This document shows, one piece after another, positions 15,310 to 21,268 of a DNA stretch of 23,409 nucleotides (the stretch's first letter is position 1; every line of letters starts with the position of its first letter). Under the pieces are notes generated by a model, which worked only from the letters and a program-made list of their open reading frames with translations, did no database searches and had not been told where the DNA came from. This DNA comes from Candidatus Adlerbacteria bacterium (lineage in GTDB: Bacteria > Patescibacteriota > Minisyncoccia > Phycocordibacterales > SBAW01): assembly GCA_903824155.1 (NCBI GenBank), contig CAIJVL010000034.1:1-23409 (forward strand). Reading direction: 5' to 3'. A program made the position numbers and the translations under genes.

Positions 15310-15344
15310 CTTTTCAGTGCCGGCTGGTTATGCGCTAGAGGAAA

Positions 15345-15893
15345 TTAAAAGAAGTGAAACAGGCTATGGAAGAAGTTGCCAACGGTCGTCATAAATCCAA
15401 CATGGCTTTTATGGCCGTTTGGCGTAGTGCTTGCAGTGCCAGGCCAACCCGCGTGCATTTGAGTCGTGGAGCCCATAGCGCCGCGCATCATGGACAGGCC
15501 GTCGCGTATAGTGGTTGCGGTTACTGCAGTGCCGCTTACGCTGCCCTGCACCGCTACGGTGTCGCCTACTACAATAGCGCTCACACTCGAAGTCGCGTTA
15601 TTTTTAAACACGGTTGCATTGGTCGCGTCTACAACGTACGCAGTGGCGGGCGTCGTGCTGGCATTTTTACCAAAGCCTTTGCTCGTAACCGTAAGGCTGT
15701 CGCCGGTAATAGCCGAGACGGTGCCAACTACGGCCGGCCGCGTACCCATCATGCCATTAGCCGGCCGGTGCATGCCTGTGCCCGCGCGGCCAGACCATCC
15801 TTGGCCGGGCGTTTGGGCAAAAGCCGTACCGCTCATAAGGAGTGCCGCTGCGATGCCCATAGTACCTGCCGCACGTACTACTGTATTTTTCAT
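15345..15893 (-). CDS. Secreted DUF5666-like protein
   Basis: A 182-residue exported protein. The signal peptide is the first 26 residues (MKNTVVRAAGTMGIAAALLM, then SGTAFA), with likely cleavage before QTPGQ. A Gly/Met-rich spacer is followed by one beta-rich domain, VVGTVSAITGDSLTVTSK through AYVVDATNATVFKNN and IVVGDTVAVQGSVSGTAVTA, the typical DUF5666 pattern (an OB-like 'VxGxVxxVxGxxxTV' repeat). The C-terminus is His/Phe-rich (NFFHSLFHFF) and unusual. The role is unknown. The stop codon is followed by the terminator at 15284-15309. A possible -10 (TATAAC) lies near 15911, leaving a short leader without a Shine-Dalgarno. Confidence 0.78.
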   Translation of the reverse strand: MKNTVVRAAGTMGIAAALLMSGTAFAQTPGQGWSGRAGTGMHRPANGMMGTRPAVVGTVSAITGDSLTVTSKGFGKNASTTPATAYVVDATNATVFKNNATSSVSAIVVGDTVAVQGSVSGTAVTATTIRDGLSMMRGAMGSTTQMHAGWPGTASTTPNGHKSHVGFMTTVGNFFHSLFHFF

Positions 15894-15995
15894 GTATGTT
15901 GAAAGGTAAAGTTATATATTAGTAACCGTCAAAAAGGCAGTTTAAGCCTTCTTCAGTTATATACGGGCGAGCGCCACCCTTTGGTGCCTTAGTGT

Positions 15996-16439
15996 CTATG
16001 AATGATGGTACTTGCCGCCCTCGAGTATCGACGAGGCGCGGTACAGCTGCTCGGTCAAAATGAGCCGCACCAGCATGTGCGGGAACACGAGCATCGAGAG
16101 CTTAATAGTGAGGTTGGCGCGCTCGGTAACCGCCTTGCTTACCCCAAAAGCCCCTCCAATAATAAACACCAGCCGCTTGGTCCCGTGCCCGATGTGGCGC
16201 TCCAAAAGCTTTGCAAACTCCGGCGTATCAATATCCTTGCCGCGCTCGTCGAGCAGCACGACAAAATCCTCCTTTTTAACCAATTTCAAAATCGCCGAAG
16301 CCTCGTCATCAATAGATTGAGGTTTAGGAATAGCCCACTCAAGAGCCAATTGCTTGGGCAGCCGCTTGGCATACTCATTAATACCCTCCGCAACCGTAGA
16401 GTCGTGCCCCTTGCCGGGCGAGATAATGAGAATCTTCAT
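15996..16439 (-). CDS. rlmH: 23S rRNA pseudouridine-1915 N3-methyltransferase RlmH
   Basis: A 147-residue SPOUT methyltransferase that modifies Psi1915 in helix 69 of 23S rRNA. It begins MKILIISPGKGHDSTVAEGI and has VVLLDERGKDIDTPEFAKLL, the SAM-binding FIIGGAFGVSKAV and the C-terminal LTEQLYRASSILEGGKYHHS, the usual RlmH tail. The family length is about 155, so it is near complete. The frame reaches back to a TTG at 16469, but the ATG at 16439 matches the family start, and an extended -10 (TGG-TACAAC, 16447-16452) ends 7 nt upstream, consistent with a leaderless mRNA. It is divergent from tRNA-Gln. Confidence 0.93.
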   Translation of the reverse strand: MKILIISPGKGHDSTVAEGINEYAKRLPKQLALEWAIPKPQSIDDEASAILKLVKKEDFVVLLDERGKDIDTPEFAKLLERHIGHGTKRLVFIIGGAFGVSKAVTERANLTIKLSMLVFPHMLVRLILTEQLYRASSILEGGKYHHS

Positions 16440-16446
16440 ATCGGTA

Positions 16447-16452
16447 GTTGTA
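16447..16452 (-). promoter_or_regulatory. Extended -10 of rlmH
   Basis: TGG-TACAAC on the minus strand, 7 nt from the ATG at 16439. Confidence 0.4.
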
Positions 16453-16525
16453 CCATACCCTCCTCGCAAAAGTAGCGTTTTTTTGCTATTCTCACCAATG
16501 TATTAGTGTCGTTCGGATACTATTT

Positions 16526-16596
16526 TGGGGGATCGTCTAACGGTAGGACAGAGGCCTTTGAAGCCTTTAATTGGGGTTCGATTCCCTATCCCCCAG
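16526..16596 (+). tRNA. trnQ: tRNA-Gln (anticodon TTG)
   Basis: A 71-nt cloverleaf. The acceptor stem TGGGGGA (16526-16532) pairs with TCCCCCA (16589-16595), the discriminator base is G and there is no encoded CCA. The anticodon arm AGGC-CTTTGAA-GCCT places TTG in the loop. The T-arm is GGG-TTCGATT-CCC. The only tRNA in the window. It is followed at once by an element built from its own 3' end (16615-16767). Confidence 0.93.
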
Positions 16597-16625
16597 CTGA
16601 ATACGAAGTAATGAAGCTGGGGGAT
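16588..16625 (+). other. 11-bp inverted repeat between tRNA-Gln 3' end and downstream sequence
   Basis: ATCCCCCAGCT (16588-16598) is perfectly complementary to AGCTGGGGGAT (16615-16625) across a 16-nt spacer. In the precursor RNA this 11-bp hairpin would compete with the 7-bp acceptor stem. Confidence 0.8.
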
Positions 16626-16767
16626 CGCAAACGCATGCGTTTGCGAAGGGAATCGAAAGCCGGAGCCATAAATTTTCAGCAGAAAATTTGGTGAGGCAGG
16701 GTCGTGCGGCAAAAAGTACGACGGTACTTTTTTGAACGCCTGACCGATTCTTCCCTATCCCCCAGCC
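16615..16767. other. Inverted-repeat element derived from the tRNA-Gln 3' half
   Basis: A 150-bp non-coding element. The left arm is GCTGGGGGAT (16616-16625) plus AGGGAATCGAA (16647-16657); joined, these are the exact reverse complement of the last 21 nt of the tRNA T-arm and acceptor (16577-16597). They are split by a perfect 20-bp palindrome (16626-16645, CGCAAACGCATGCGTTTGCG, plus one A). The right arm CGATTCTTCCCTATCCCCCAGC (16745-16766) copies the tRNA 3' end with a 2-nt insertion. Inside are two more perfect hairpins: 16670-16689 (8-bp stem) and 16711-16732 (9-bp stem). It resembles a small non-autonomous inverted-repeat element or a structured RNA. No ORF in it is credible. Confidence 0.75.
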
Positions 16768-16784
16768 AAGTTGAGCTAGGTTCT

Positions 16785-16802
16785 TGCGCTCAAGTCGCGT
16801 CG
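16785..16802 (+). repeat. 18-bp direct repeat, copy 1
   Basis: TGCGCTCAAGTCGCGTCG, identical to 17373-17390. It lies between the tRNA-derived element and the gene at 16840. Confidence 0.85.
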
Positions 16803-16826
16803 TTCTGTTTTTTGAGACTTCGGCGA

Positions 16827-16832
16827 TACAAT
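16827..16832 (+). promoter_or_regulatory. -10 element of the group-specific gene
   Basis: TACAAT, 7 nt before the ATG at 16840; no Shine-Dalgarno is present. Confidence 0.45.
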
Positions 16833-16839
16833 ACTATAT

Positions 16840-17364
16840 ATGGAATACCTATATCATCGTGTACCAAAAAATATGGCTGGAACGACTCTTTACCCCTTGA
16901 ATGTATTGAAAGAAACACGGCCAGAAGTTTACAATGAGCACGTCAAAAAATATGAGGGTAGAGAGCGGTTGCTTACTACTGAAATTCCGCCATTACATTG
17001 CTTGTGGAATGACGTACTCCACTTTACTGCTGTCGCGCCTTCAACACTGAAAGCAAATCTTGCAAAAGCGGATATAGAGTTGCCGTCTGTTGGTTGGTTC
17101 AAAGTGCCCGTGTCTTTGATACAGGAAGAAAACAGCATCGCTTTTACCTATCGTCGTGATGAGGACTTGATACCGAAATTTAAGGAATATGAGCCGTTTG
17201 ATCCCGCACGAATAGAAACTTACCGCATCGTCCCCCAGGAAACGATTGAGTACTACAAACAGAAAAAAGCCGAAGGAGTAAGACCATTACTTTTTCACCT
17301 AGTGCCTCACATTTTATATAAAGGCTCGCTCGATACTAAAGATTTAGAAATTGTATCTTCTTAA
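16840..17364 (+). CDS. Uncharacterised 'group-specific' family protein
   Basis: A 174-residue soluble protein. From memory it matches a family annotated only as 'group-specific protein', scattered through Firmicutes and other bacteria, with the shared pattern MEYLYHRVPKNMAGTTLYPL, EVYNEHVKKYEGRE, LHCLWNDVLHFTAVAP, and PQETIEYYKQKKAEGVRPLL...HILYKGSLD near the end. No enzymatic function is known to me; conserved His and Asp residues (H7, H60, D65, H68 approximately) could suggest a catalytic or nucleotide-binding role, but this is unproven. The gene is flanked by 18-bp direct repeats (16785-16802 and 17373-17390), which suggests that it moved in as a cassette. Confidence 0.75.
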   Translation: MEYLYHRVPKNMAGTTLYPLNVLKETRPEVYNEHVKKYEGRERLLTTEIPPLHCLWNDVLHFTAVAPSTLKANLAKADIELPSVGWFKVPVSLIQEENSIAFTYRRDEDLIPKFKEYEPFDPARIETYRIVPQETIEYYKQKKAEGVRPLLFHLVPHILYKGSLDTKDLEIVSS

Positions 17365-17372
17365 ATTAACAA

Positions 17373-17390
17373 TGCGCTCAAGTCGCGTCG
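17373..17390 (+). repeat. 18-bp direct repeat, copy 2
   Basis: Identical to 16785-16802; begins 9 nt after the stop codon of the group-specific gene. Confidence 0.85.
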
Positions 17391-17558
17391 ATTGAGTAGT
17401 GTAGAATGTAGCTAAACCGCCTTGCAGGGCAAGTCCCACCACGGTTCGAGCTCAAGTCGGCCAGCCAACACGAGTCAGCTCAAATGTCAGTAGGCACACC
17501 CGAGCGCTCAAGTCGCGTTCAAATCACAGGCCGGCAGCAAATCGACCCACAACGAATT
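17391..17558. other. Non-coding stretch with further partial repeat copies
   Basis: No gene is visible. It holds a degenerate copy of the direct repeat (GAGCTCAAGTCGG, 17448-17460), the partial third copy at 17504-17518, and a GGCCAGCCAAC string (17459-17469) seen again near 22338-22347. Confidence 0.5.
17504..17518 (+). repeat. Direct repeat, partial copy 3
   Basis: GCGCTCAAGTCGCGT, 15 nt identical to the core of copies 1 and 2. Confidence 0.7.
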
Positions 17559-17744
17559 TTAAAGCTTTTCTTTTTCAGCTTCGATCTCGTTTCCCGTCTT
17601 TTCAGCGGTGGCTTTGGCGTCCACCCATGCATTTTTTGCATTTTTCTTGCCGTCAGCAAGCACATCCTTAGCTTGCTGCTTCACATCTTCGACACTGTCT
17701 TTAAGTGCCAGCTTCACATCTTCGGTACTGTCTTTAAGTGCCAT
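17559..17744 (-). CDS. Small charged helical protein with 11-residue tandem repeat
   Basis: A 61-residue, Lys/Glu/Asp/Ala-rich protein with no hydrophobic segment, starting MALKDSTEDVKLALKDSVED. The first 22 residues are an 11-residue repeat, ALKDSTEDVKL and ALKDSVEDVKQ, encoded by two 33-bp units (17679-17711 and 17712-17744). The rest continues in an 11-residue-like rhythm (AKDVLADGKKNAKNAWVDAK). Such a pattern is typical of amphipathic helices in LEA-like, CsbD- or apolipoprotein-like stress proteins, and a stress role is possible but not shown. No family is recognised with confidence. Confidence 0.6.
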   Translation of the reverse strand: MALKDSTEDVKLALKDSVEDVKQQAKDVLADGKKNAKNAWVDAKATAEKTGNEIEAEKEKL

Positions 17745-18040
17745 GGTTTATTTTGTTATGGTAATAAAACGTAATTATTGCAGATAAAGCATGAAGAACT
17801 TGTGACGCCAAAGAAAGGGGGCCCCTAATTTACGTTGTAACTTTCTTACGGATATTGAGTAATATCCTATCTAAAAAGGTTCCAAGTTCGTACCACACAC
17901 CCAGCTAATGACTTTTCCGTAGTTTTGTACTATTTTCTTTTTAATTAATGAGGACTGACCCCGTTGTCCTACACGTTATCTTTAGGTACATGTCTTATGA
18001 TGAACCTACTAAAAGGTTTTAGTCATTAATTAGGATATAT
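17745..18040. other. Intergenic region with repeat and hairpins
   Basis: About 300 bp without a gene. Contents: a perfect 7-bp hairpin GGATATT-GAGT-AATATCC (17850-17867), copy A of the dispersed repeat (17873-17897), and the outer inverted repeat TAATTAATGA/TCATTAATTA (17942-17951 and 18023-18032) just before the Tyr-rich gene. Confidence 0.6.
17873..17897 (+). repeat. Dispersed intergenic repeat, copy A
   Basis: A5 followed by GGTTCCAAGTTCGTACCAC; one mismatch to copy C (22311-22334). All copies lie between genes. Confidence 0.75.
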
Positions 18041-18436
18041 ATGAAACTAATCAAGTTTGCCCCTGCGTTTGCGCTGGTCGTCGTCCTTTTTGTGCCACTG
18101 CTCGCGAGTGCTCAGTATTATCCGATGATGCAATATCAAACACAGTATCAAATGCAGTCACAGTACCAGTATCCGACGCAACAATCGTCAATGATGTATT
18201 ACCCGCAGCAGAGTTATTCGTACAACAATAATAATTACAATTCTTCCTATTCTATGCCGCAGCAGTATTCGCGTTCGTATTCGTCGTATACTCCGTCATA
18301 CAACACACCGACATACTCTCCGCAGCGCACTATGTACAGCAATTCATATAATTTTAATTACAACAACAATTACAGCAATATGAATATGATGCGCTCGTAC
18401 GGATATTCAAACGGCTACTCGATGTATAACTATTAA
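18041..18436 (+). CDS. Secreted Tyr/Gln/Asn/Ser-rich low-complexity protein
   Basis: A 131-residue protein with a clear signal peptide (residues 1-24, MKLIKFAPAFALVVVLFVPL then LASA). The mature 107 residues contain 26 Tyr (24%), with Gln, Asn, Ser and Met filling most of the rest, only three charged residues (all Arg) and no Asp, Glu or Lys. Early repeats are QYQxQ type, then SYNNNNYNSSYS, then NYNNNYSNMN. This is prion-like/disordered composition, as in proteins that aggregate, form surface fibres or undergo Tyr cross-linking; I do not recognise a family. AGGA lies 6 nt before the ATG. The stop codon abuts a truncated cupin. Confidence 0.72.
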   Translation: MKLIKFAPAFALVVVLFVPLLASAQYYPMMQYQTQYQMQSQYQYPTQQSSMMYYPQQSYSYNNNNYNSSYSMPQQYSRSYSSYTPSYNTPTYSPQRTMYSNSYNFNYNNNYSNMNMMRSYGYSNGYSMYNY

Positions 18437-18710
18437 CGGCGAAGAAATACATAAGCTTGACCAATTTATACGATGCGAGCAAGGCGTGGGAACTGCGGTG
18501 CTTGACGGAGTTGAACACGCAATCAGCAGTGGCGTTGCTGTCCTCGTGCCGGCAGGAACAAAACACAACATCGTCAACACTTCTCCTAGTCAATCGATGA
18601 AACTCTACACTGTGTACGCACCGCCCAATCATCGTGACGGCGTTGTACACAAAACAAAAGCTGATGCCGAAGCAGATACGGAACACTTTGATGGAAAAAC
18701 GAGTGAGTAA
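18437..18710 (+). pseudogene. 5'-truncated cupin-domain gene
   Basis: The reading frame from 18438 encodes GEEIHKLDQFIRCEQGVGTA, then VLDGVEHAISSGVAVLVPAG, TKHNIVN and KLYTVYAPPNHRDGVVHKTK. This matches the C-terminal two thirds of a common ~130-residue small cupin (LDQFxRxExGxG..., PAGTxHNxxN, PPxHxDGxxHxTKAEA). The first ~40 residues of the family are missing, and similarity begins immediately after the stop codon of the Tyr-rich gene. The only start available, GTG at 18486, would cut into cupin motif 1. It is therefore probably a pseudogene fragment left by recombination at 18437. Confidence 0.65.
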
Positions 18711-18735
18711 CTACCGTAGTTCCAAAAATTTACTC

Positions 18736-18759
18736 AAAAAAGTTCCAACTTCGTACCAC
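18736..18759 (+). repeat. Dispersed intergenic repeat, copy B
   Basis: A6 followed by GTTCCAACTTCGTACCAC, 25 nt before the start of the next gene. Confidence 0.75.
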
Positions 18760-18772
18760 ACCCCCTGCAAAT

Positions 18773-19159
18773 ATGGGCACTAATAAAAACATTGCAAACA
18801 AACTACTCACTTATACGTTTGCAATATTTTTGTTTGTCATTGGTTTTGACAAAATTGTACAAACTGACCTCATATCCAATTGGTCCACTCTTGTTGGTCC
18901 GCTGACTCATTTTTTGTTGCCTATAAAGGTAGGGTCAATTGTTATGGTGGAAGGTGTCCTTGAGATACTGCTCGGTATTTTGTTGCTTACGCGATGGAAA
19001 AAAATTTCACTGGCATTTCTCGTAGTAACAATAGGAATCGTCATCGTAGATCTTTTTATTTTGCATTATTACAATCTCGCAATTCGCGAGATAATTCTTG
19101 TCATTGTCTGTTTCGCTATCTATCTTCTGGATGAGCAAACTGCGGAACTGGCAGCTTGA
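18773..19159 (+). CDS. Four-helix membrane protein, DoxX-like
   Basis: A 128-residue inner-membrane protein with four hydrophobic helices (about residues 11-29, 40-70, 78-96 and 102-120). The arrangement, with FVIGFDKI in the first helix and GVLEILLGILLLTRWKK in the second, resembles the DoxX/SURF4-like superfamily of small quinone- or thiosulfate-linked membrane proteins, but no specific motif secures it. The codon use is more A/T-rich than the leftward genes. The ATG at 18773 has no Shine-Dalgarno and immediately follows dispersed repeat copy B. Confidence 0.7.
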   Translation: MGTNKNIANKLLTYTFAIFLFVIGFDKIVQTDLISNWSTLVGPLTHFLLPIKVGSIVMVEGVLEILLGILLLTRWKKISLAFLVVTIGIVIVDLFILHYYNLAIREIILVIVCFAIYLLDEQTAELAA

Positions 19160-19241
19160 GAGACTAGGGATAGAATTACGCAGCGAGGGAAAGACGGCTA
19201 AATACCGTGTTTCCGGACATCGCAATAGTTCGGATGTCGTT

Positions 19242-19343
19242 CAACAGTCGCAGCTCGACTTTTTAAATATTTGGTTGTAACGTACTGCTGGGTTAAACCG
19301 AAGGAGTACACAATGGACTCGTTCAAACAGTTCTCAGCAGAAA
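19242..19343 (+). repeat. 102-bp leader repeat, copy 1
   Basis: Aligns with 21847-21948 with three substitutions and two single-base indels; the last 31 nt from the ATG (19313) are identical and encode MDSFKQFSAE. It includes AAGGAGTACACA-ATG, a strong Shine-Dalgarno. Here it is followed directly by a hairpin (19341-19366) instead of a full gene. Confidence 0.85.
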
Positions 19344-19462
19344 GCTCCACCCTGCGGTGGAGCTTTCCTGCCCTCTGCGTCCTTCTGGAGGAACGGTATC
19401 CTTTATGCTTTATTGCGGTCCTTTTGGCAAATAAGTATATCTGCGTATTTTTGCGAACCTGA
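19313..19462 (+). pseudogene. Truncated paralogue of the gene at 21918, or short leader peptide
   Basis: The ATG at 19313 has a strong GGAG 6 nt upstream and reads MDSFKQFSAE, as in the gene at 21918, then departs into unrelated sequence (SSTLRWSFPALCVLLEERYP...) and stops at 19462. The point of departure is the base of an 11-bp hairpin. The simplest reading is a copy whose body was deleted so that its 5' end is fused to its terminator; a regulatory leader peptide is the other option. Confidence 0.5.
19341..19366 (+). terminator. Terminator-like hairpin inside the leader copy
   Basis: Perfect 11-bp stem AAAGCTCCACC/GGTGGAGCTTT, loop CTGC. Only three T follow in the downstream arm, so it is weaker than the other terminators. 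Confidence 0.6.
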
Positions 19463-19964
19463 TAGTATGCAAGGATTATTTCCAAAAGAGGATTCGCTGG
19501 AATGGGGGCTGGGTGGTTGCCCAGAGTATGCGAGAGAATATTAGCTTTTATTTTTGCGACAGTCTCGCGCCCACGCGACTTGTCGGAGCTTGCCAGTCCC
19601 TACCAGCATCTTGCTCTAACACAACGCCTTAGTTCGACACTCTGCAGTGCACCTTACTAAGCTTTATGGTTGCATGGCTCATTCACTTTGTTGGAGCCGC
19701 TTGTCAGGAATATTGTGTTGAAGTTAATCAACGCACGCATAAACCAACTACCACTCCTTGCGGAGATAGAGCTTTCCTATCGCTCGTTCATTGTGCCTTA
19801 ACACCTTCCTGGGGTGTTTATTCAGCCATCCCCATTTCAACGAACCCTCTTGGTGAACTCTGTTCATTATGGTACTCCAATGCATATGAAAAATAGCTGA
19901 AGCGGGGAGAAACTGGTACGAATAACGCTCCCTTAACCACCCCGAATTAGGTGAAAGGAGTAGA
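19463..19964. other. 500-bp region without a recognisable gene
   Basis: No frame here resembles a protein; the longest (19666-19896) has no start signal and no similarity. A small AACACC-TTCCTG-GGTGTT-like hairpin lies near 19800-19818. It may contain an unrecognised RNA or decayed sequence. Confidence 0.4.
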
Positions 19965-21257
19965 ATGGTAGTTATGGAAGAACTTATGCGTATCGCGCAC
20001 CCTTTGCAAAGTCCTGCCGACCTTGAGCCCTTGCTTGACCTTATTGGCGATGCCCGGTTCGTTTTGCTTGGCGAAGCAAGCCACGGTACCCGCGAGTATT
20101 ACGATTGGCGTGCCGAAATATCGAAACGGCTCATTACGGAAAAGGGCTTCGACTTTATTGCGGTGGAGGGAGACTGGCCGGAGTGTTATGAAGTAAACAA
20201 TTATATCAAGAGCGAGGATACTGCGACTCCCCCGCATACAGCACTGAAGGCGTTTAAAAGATGGCCCACCTGGATGTGGAATAACCACGAAGTCGGCGCG
20301 CTTATAAAGTGGTTGCGGAATCATAATCAAAAAAAGGAACCGGGACACAAAGTTGGTTTCTATGGTCTCGATGTCTATAGTCTTTGGGAGTCGCTTGCGG
20401 CGGTAACCCGCTATTTAGAAAAATATGAACCTAAAGCAGTGGGCGTGGCGCGCCAGGCCTATCGCTGCTTTGAGCCCTATGGCGAGAACTTCGAAGAGTA
20501 TGCTCATGCAAGTGCCTTTGTTCCGGAGAGCTGCGAGCCTGAGGTGCTGGGCATATTGGCCCACCTGCGGGAAAATCGGGCGGCATTGCGTAAAAAGGAT
20601 CCGGAAAGCTACTTTGACGCAGAACAAAATGCGGTAGTGGCGCAAAATGCCGAACACTATTATCGCATTATGCTGCGCGGCGGAGCCGCGTCTTGGAACG
20701 CCCGCGACCAGCACATGGTGGAAACGCTTGAGCGCCTCATGGTCCATCACGGCAAACACAGCCGCGCCATTGTTTGGGCGCACAATACCCACATCGGCGA
20801 TGCCCGGGCTACCGACATGCATAACGCCGGCATGCTAAATGTCGGACAGCTCGTCCGGGAGCGCCATATGGCTGCCGGCGTGGTTTTGGCCGGCTTTGGC
20901 TCTTATGAGGGCACCGTTGTGGCAGCTAAGGCTTGGGATACGCCGTCTGAAGCCATGCGGCTGCCGCGTGCAATGGCTGGCAGCTGGGAGGCAGAAATGC
21001 ACGAGACATTTGGAGCTGACAAGCTATTGCTCTTGCGCGGCCTGCCGCGGCATAGCGGGTTATTTGAGGCTCACGGACATCGCGCGGTCGGCGTCGTGTA
21101 TCATCCGTCGGCAGAAGTCGGCAATTATGTGTCTACCCGCTTAGCGTCGCGGTATGATGCATTTTTATACTGTGATAAAACCAATGCGCTTAAGCCATAT
21201 ATGAGCCATCCCATTTTTGACCACGAGCTGCCGGAAACGTATCCAACGGGGGTGTAA
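19965..21257 (+). CDS. Erythromycin-esterase family protein
   Basis: A 430-residue protein of the erythromycin esterase (EreA/B-like) superfamily, whose members hydrolyse macrolide lactones or act on unknown substrates. Motifs: LLGEASHGTREYYDWR (35-50) with the conserved Glu and His, FIAVEGDWPECY (65-76), the SWNARDQHM block and VWAHNTHIGDARAT, which supplies another conserved His. Stand-alone homologues in environmental bacteria are not usually proven resistance genes, so resistance is not assumed. AAAGGAG 5 nt before the ATG is a clear Shine-Dalgarno. The LigD-type gene starts 11 nt after its stop codon, so the two are probably cotranscribed. Confidence 0.88.
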   Translation: MVVMEELMRIAHPLQSPADLEPLLDLIGDARFVLLGEASHGTREYYDWRAEISKRLITEKGFDFIAVEGDWPECYEVNNYIKSEDTATPPHTALKAFKRWPTWMWNNHEVGALIKWLRNHNQKKEPGHKVGFYGLDVYSLWESLAAVTRYLEKYEPKAVGVARQAYRCFEPYGENFEEYAHASAFVPESCEPEVLGILAHLRENRAALRKKDPESYFDAEQNAVVAQNAEHYYRIMLRGGAASWNARDQHMVETLERLMVHHGKHSRAIVWAHNTHIGDARATDMHNAGMLNVGQLVRERHMAAGVVLAGFGSYEGTVVAAKAWDTPSEAMRLPRAMAGSWEAEMHETFGADKLLLLRGLPRHSGLFEAHGHRAVGVVYHPSAEVGNYVSTRLASRYDAFLYCDKTNALKPYMSHPIFDHELPETYPTGV

Positions 21258-21268
21258 ATACAAAAATC

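Noticed and set aside
16506..16694. 62-residue frame across tRNA-Gln and the inverted-repeat element
   Set aside because: Overlaps the tRNA; the peptide is a translation of structural RNA sequence.
16582..16766. Integrative element with tRNA 3'-end att sites
   Set aside because: The 16-bp direct repeat fits, but only 153 bp lie between copies and no integrase is seen; kept as an alternative within the tRNA finding, not as a separate call.
17400..17470. tRNA-like string with GGTTCGAG and a TTGC...GCAA hairpin
   Set aside because: No acceptor stem, and the T-arm flanks do not pair, so it is not a tRNA; at most a fragment.
19198..19485. 95-residue minus-strand frame
   Set aside because: It is the complement of leader copy 1 and its hairpin; the matching region at 21847 does not keep this frame.
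19666..19896. 76-residue frame in the 500-bp gap
   Set aside because: No Shine-Dalgarno, no -10 at leaderless spacing, no recognisable protein features; composition looks random.
19965..21257. Macrolide resistance gene
   Set aside because: The family is broad and most environmental members have unknown substrates; the sequence does not show resistance activity.
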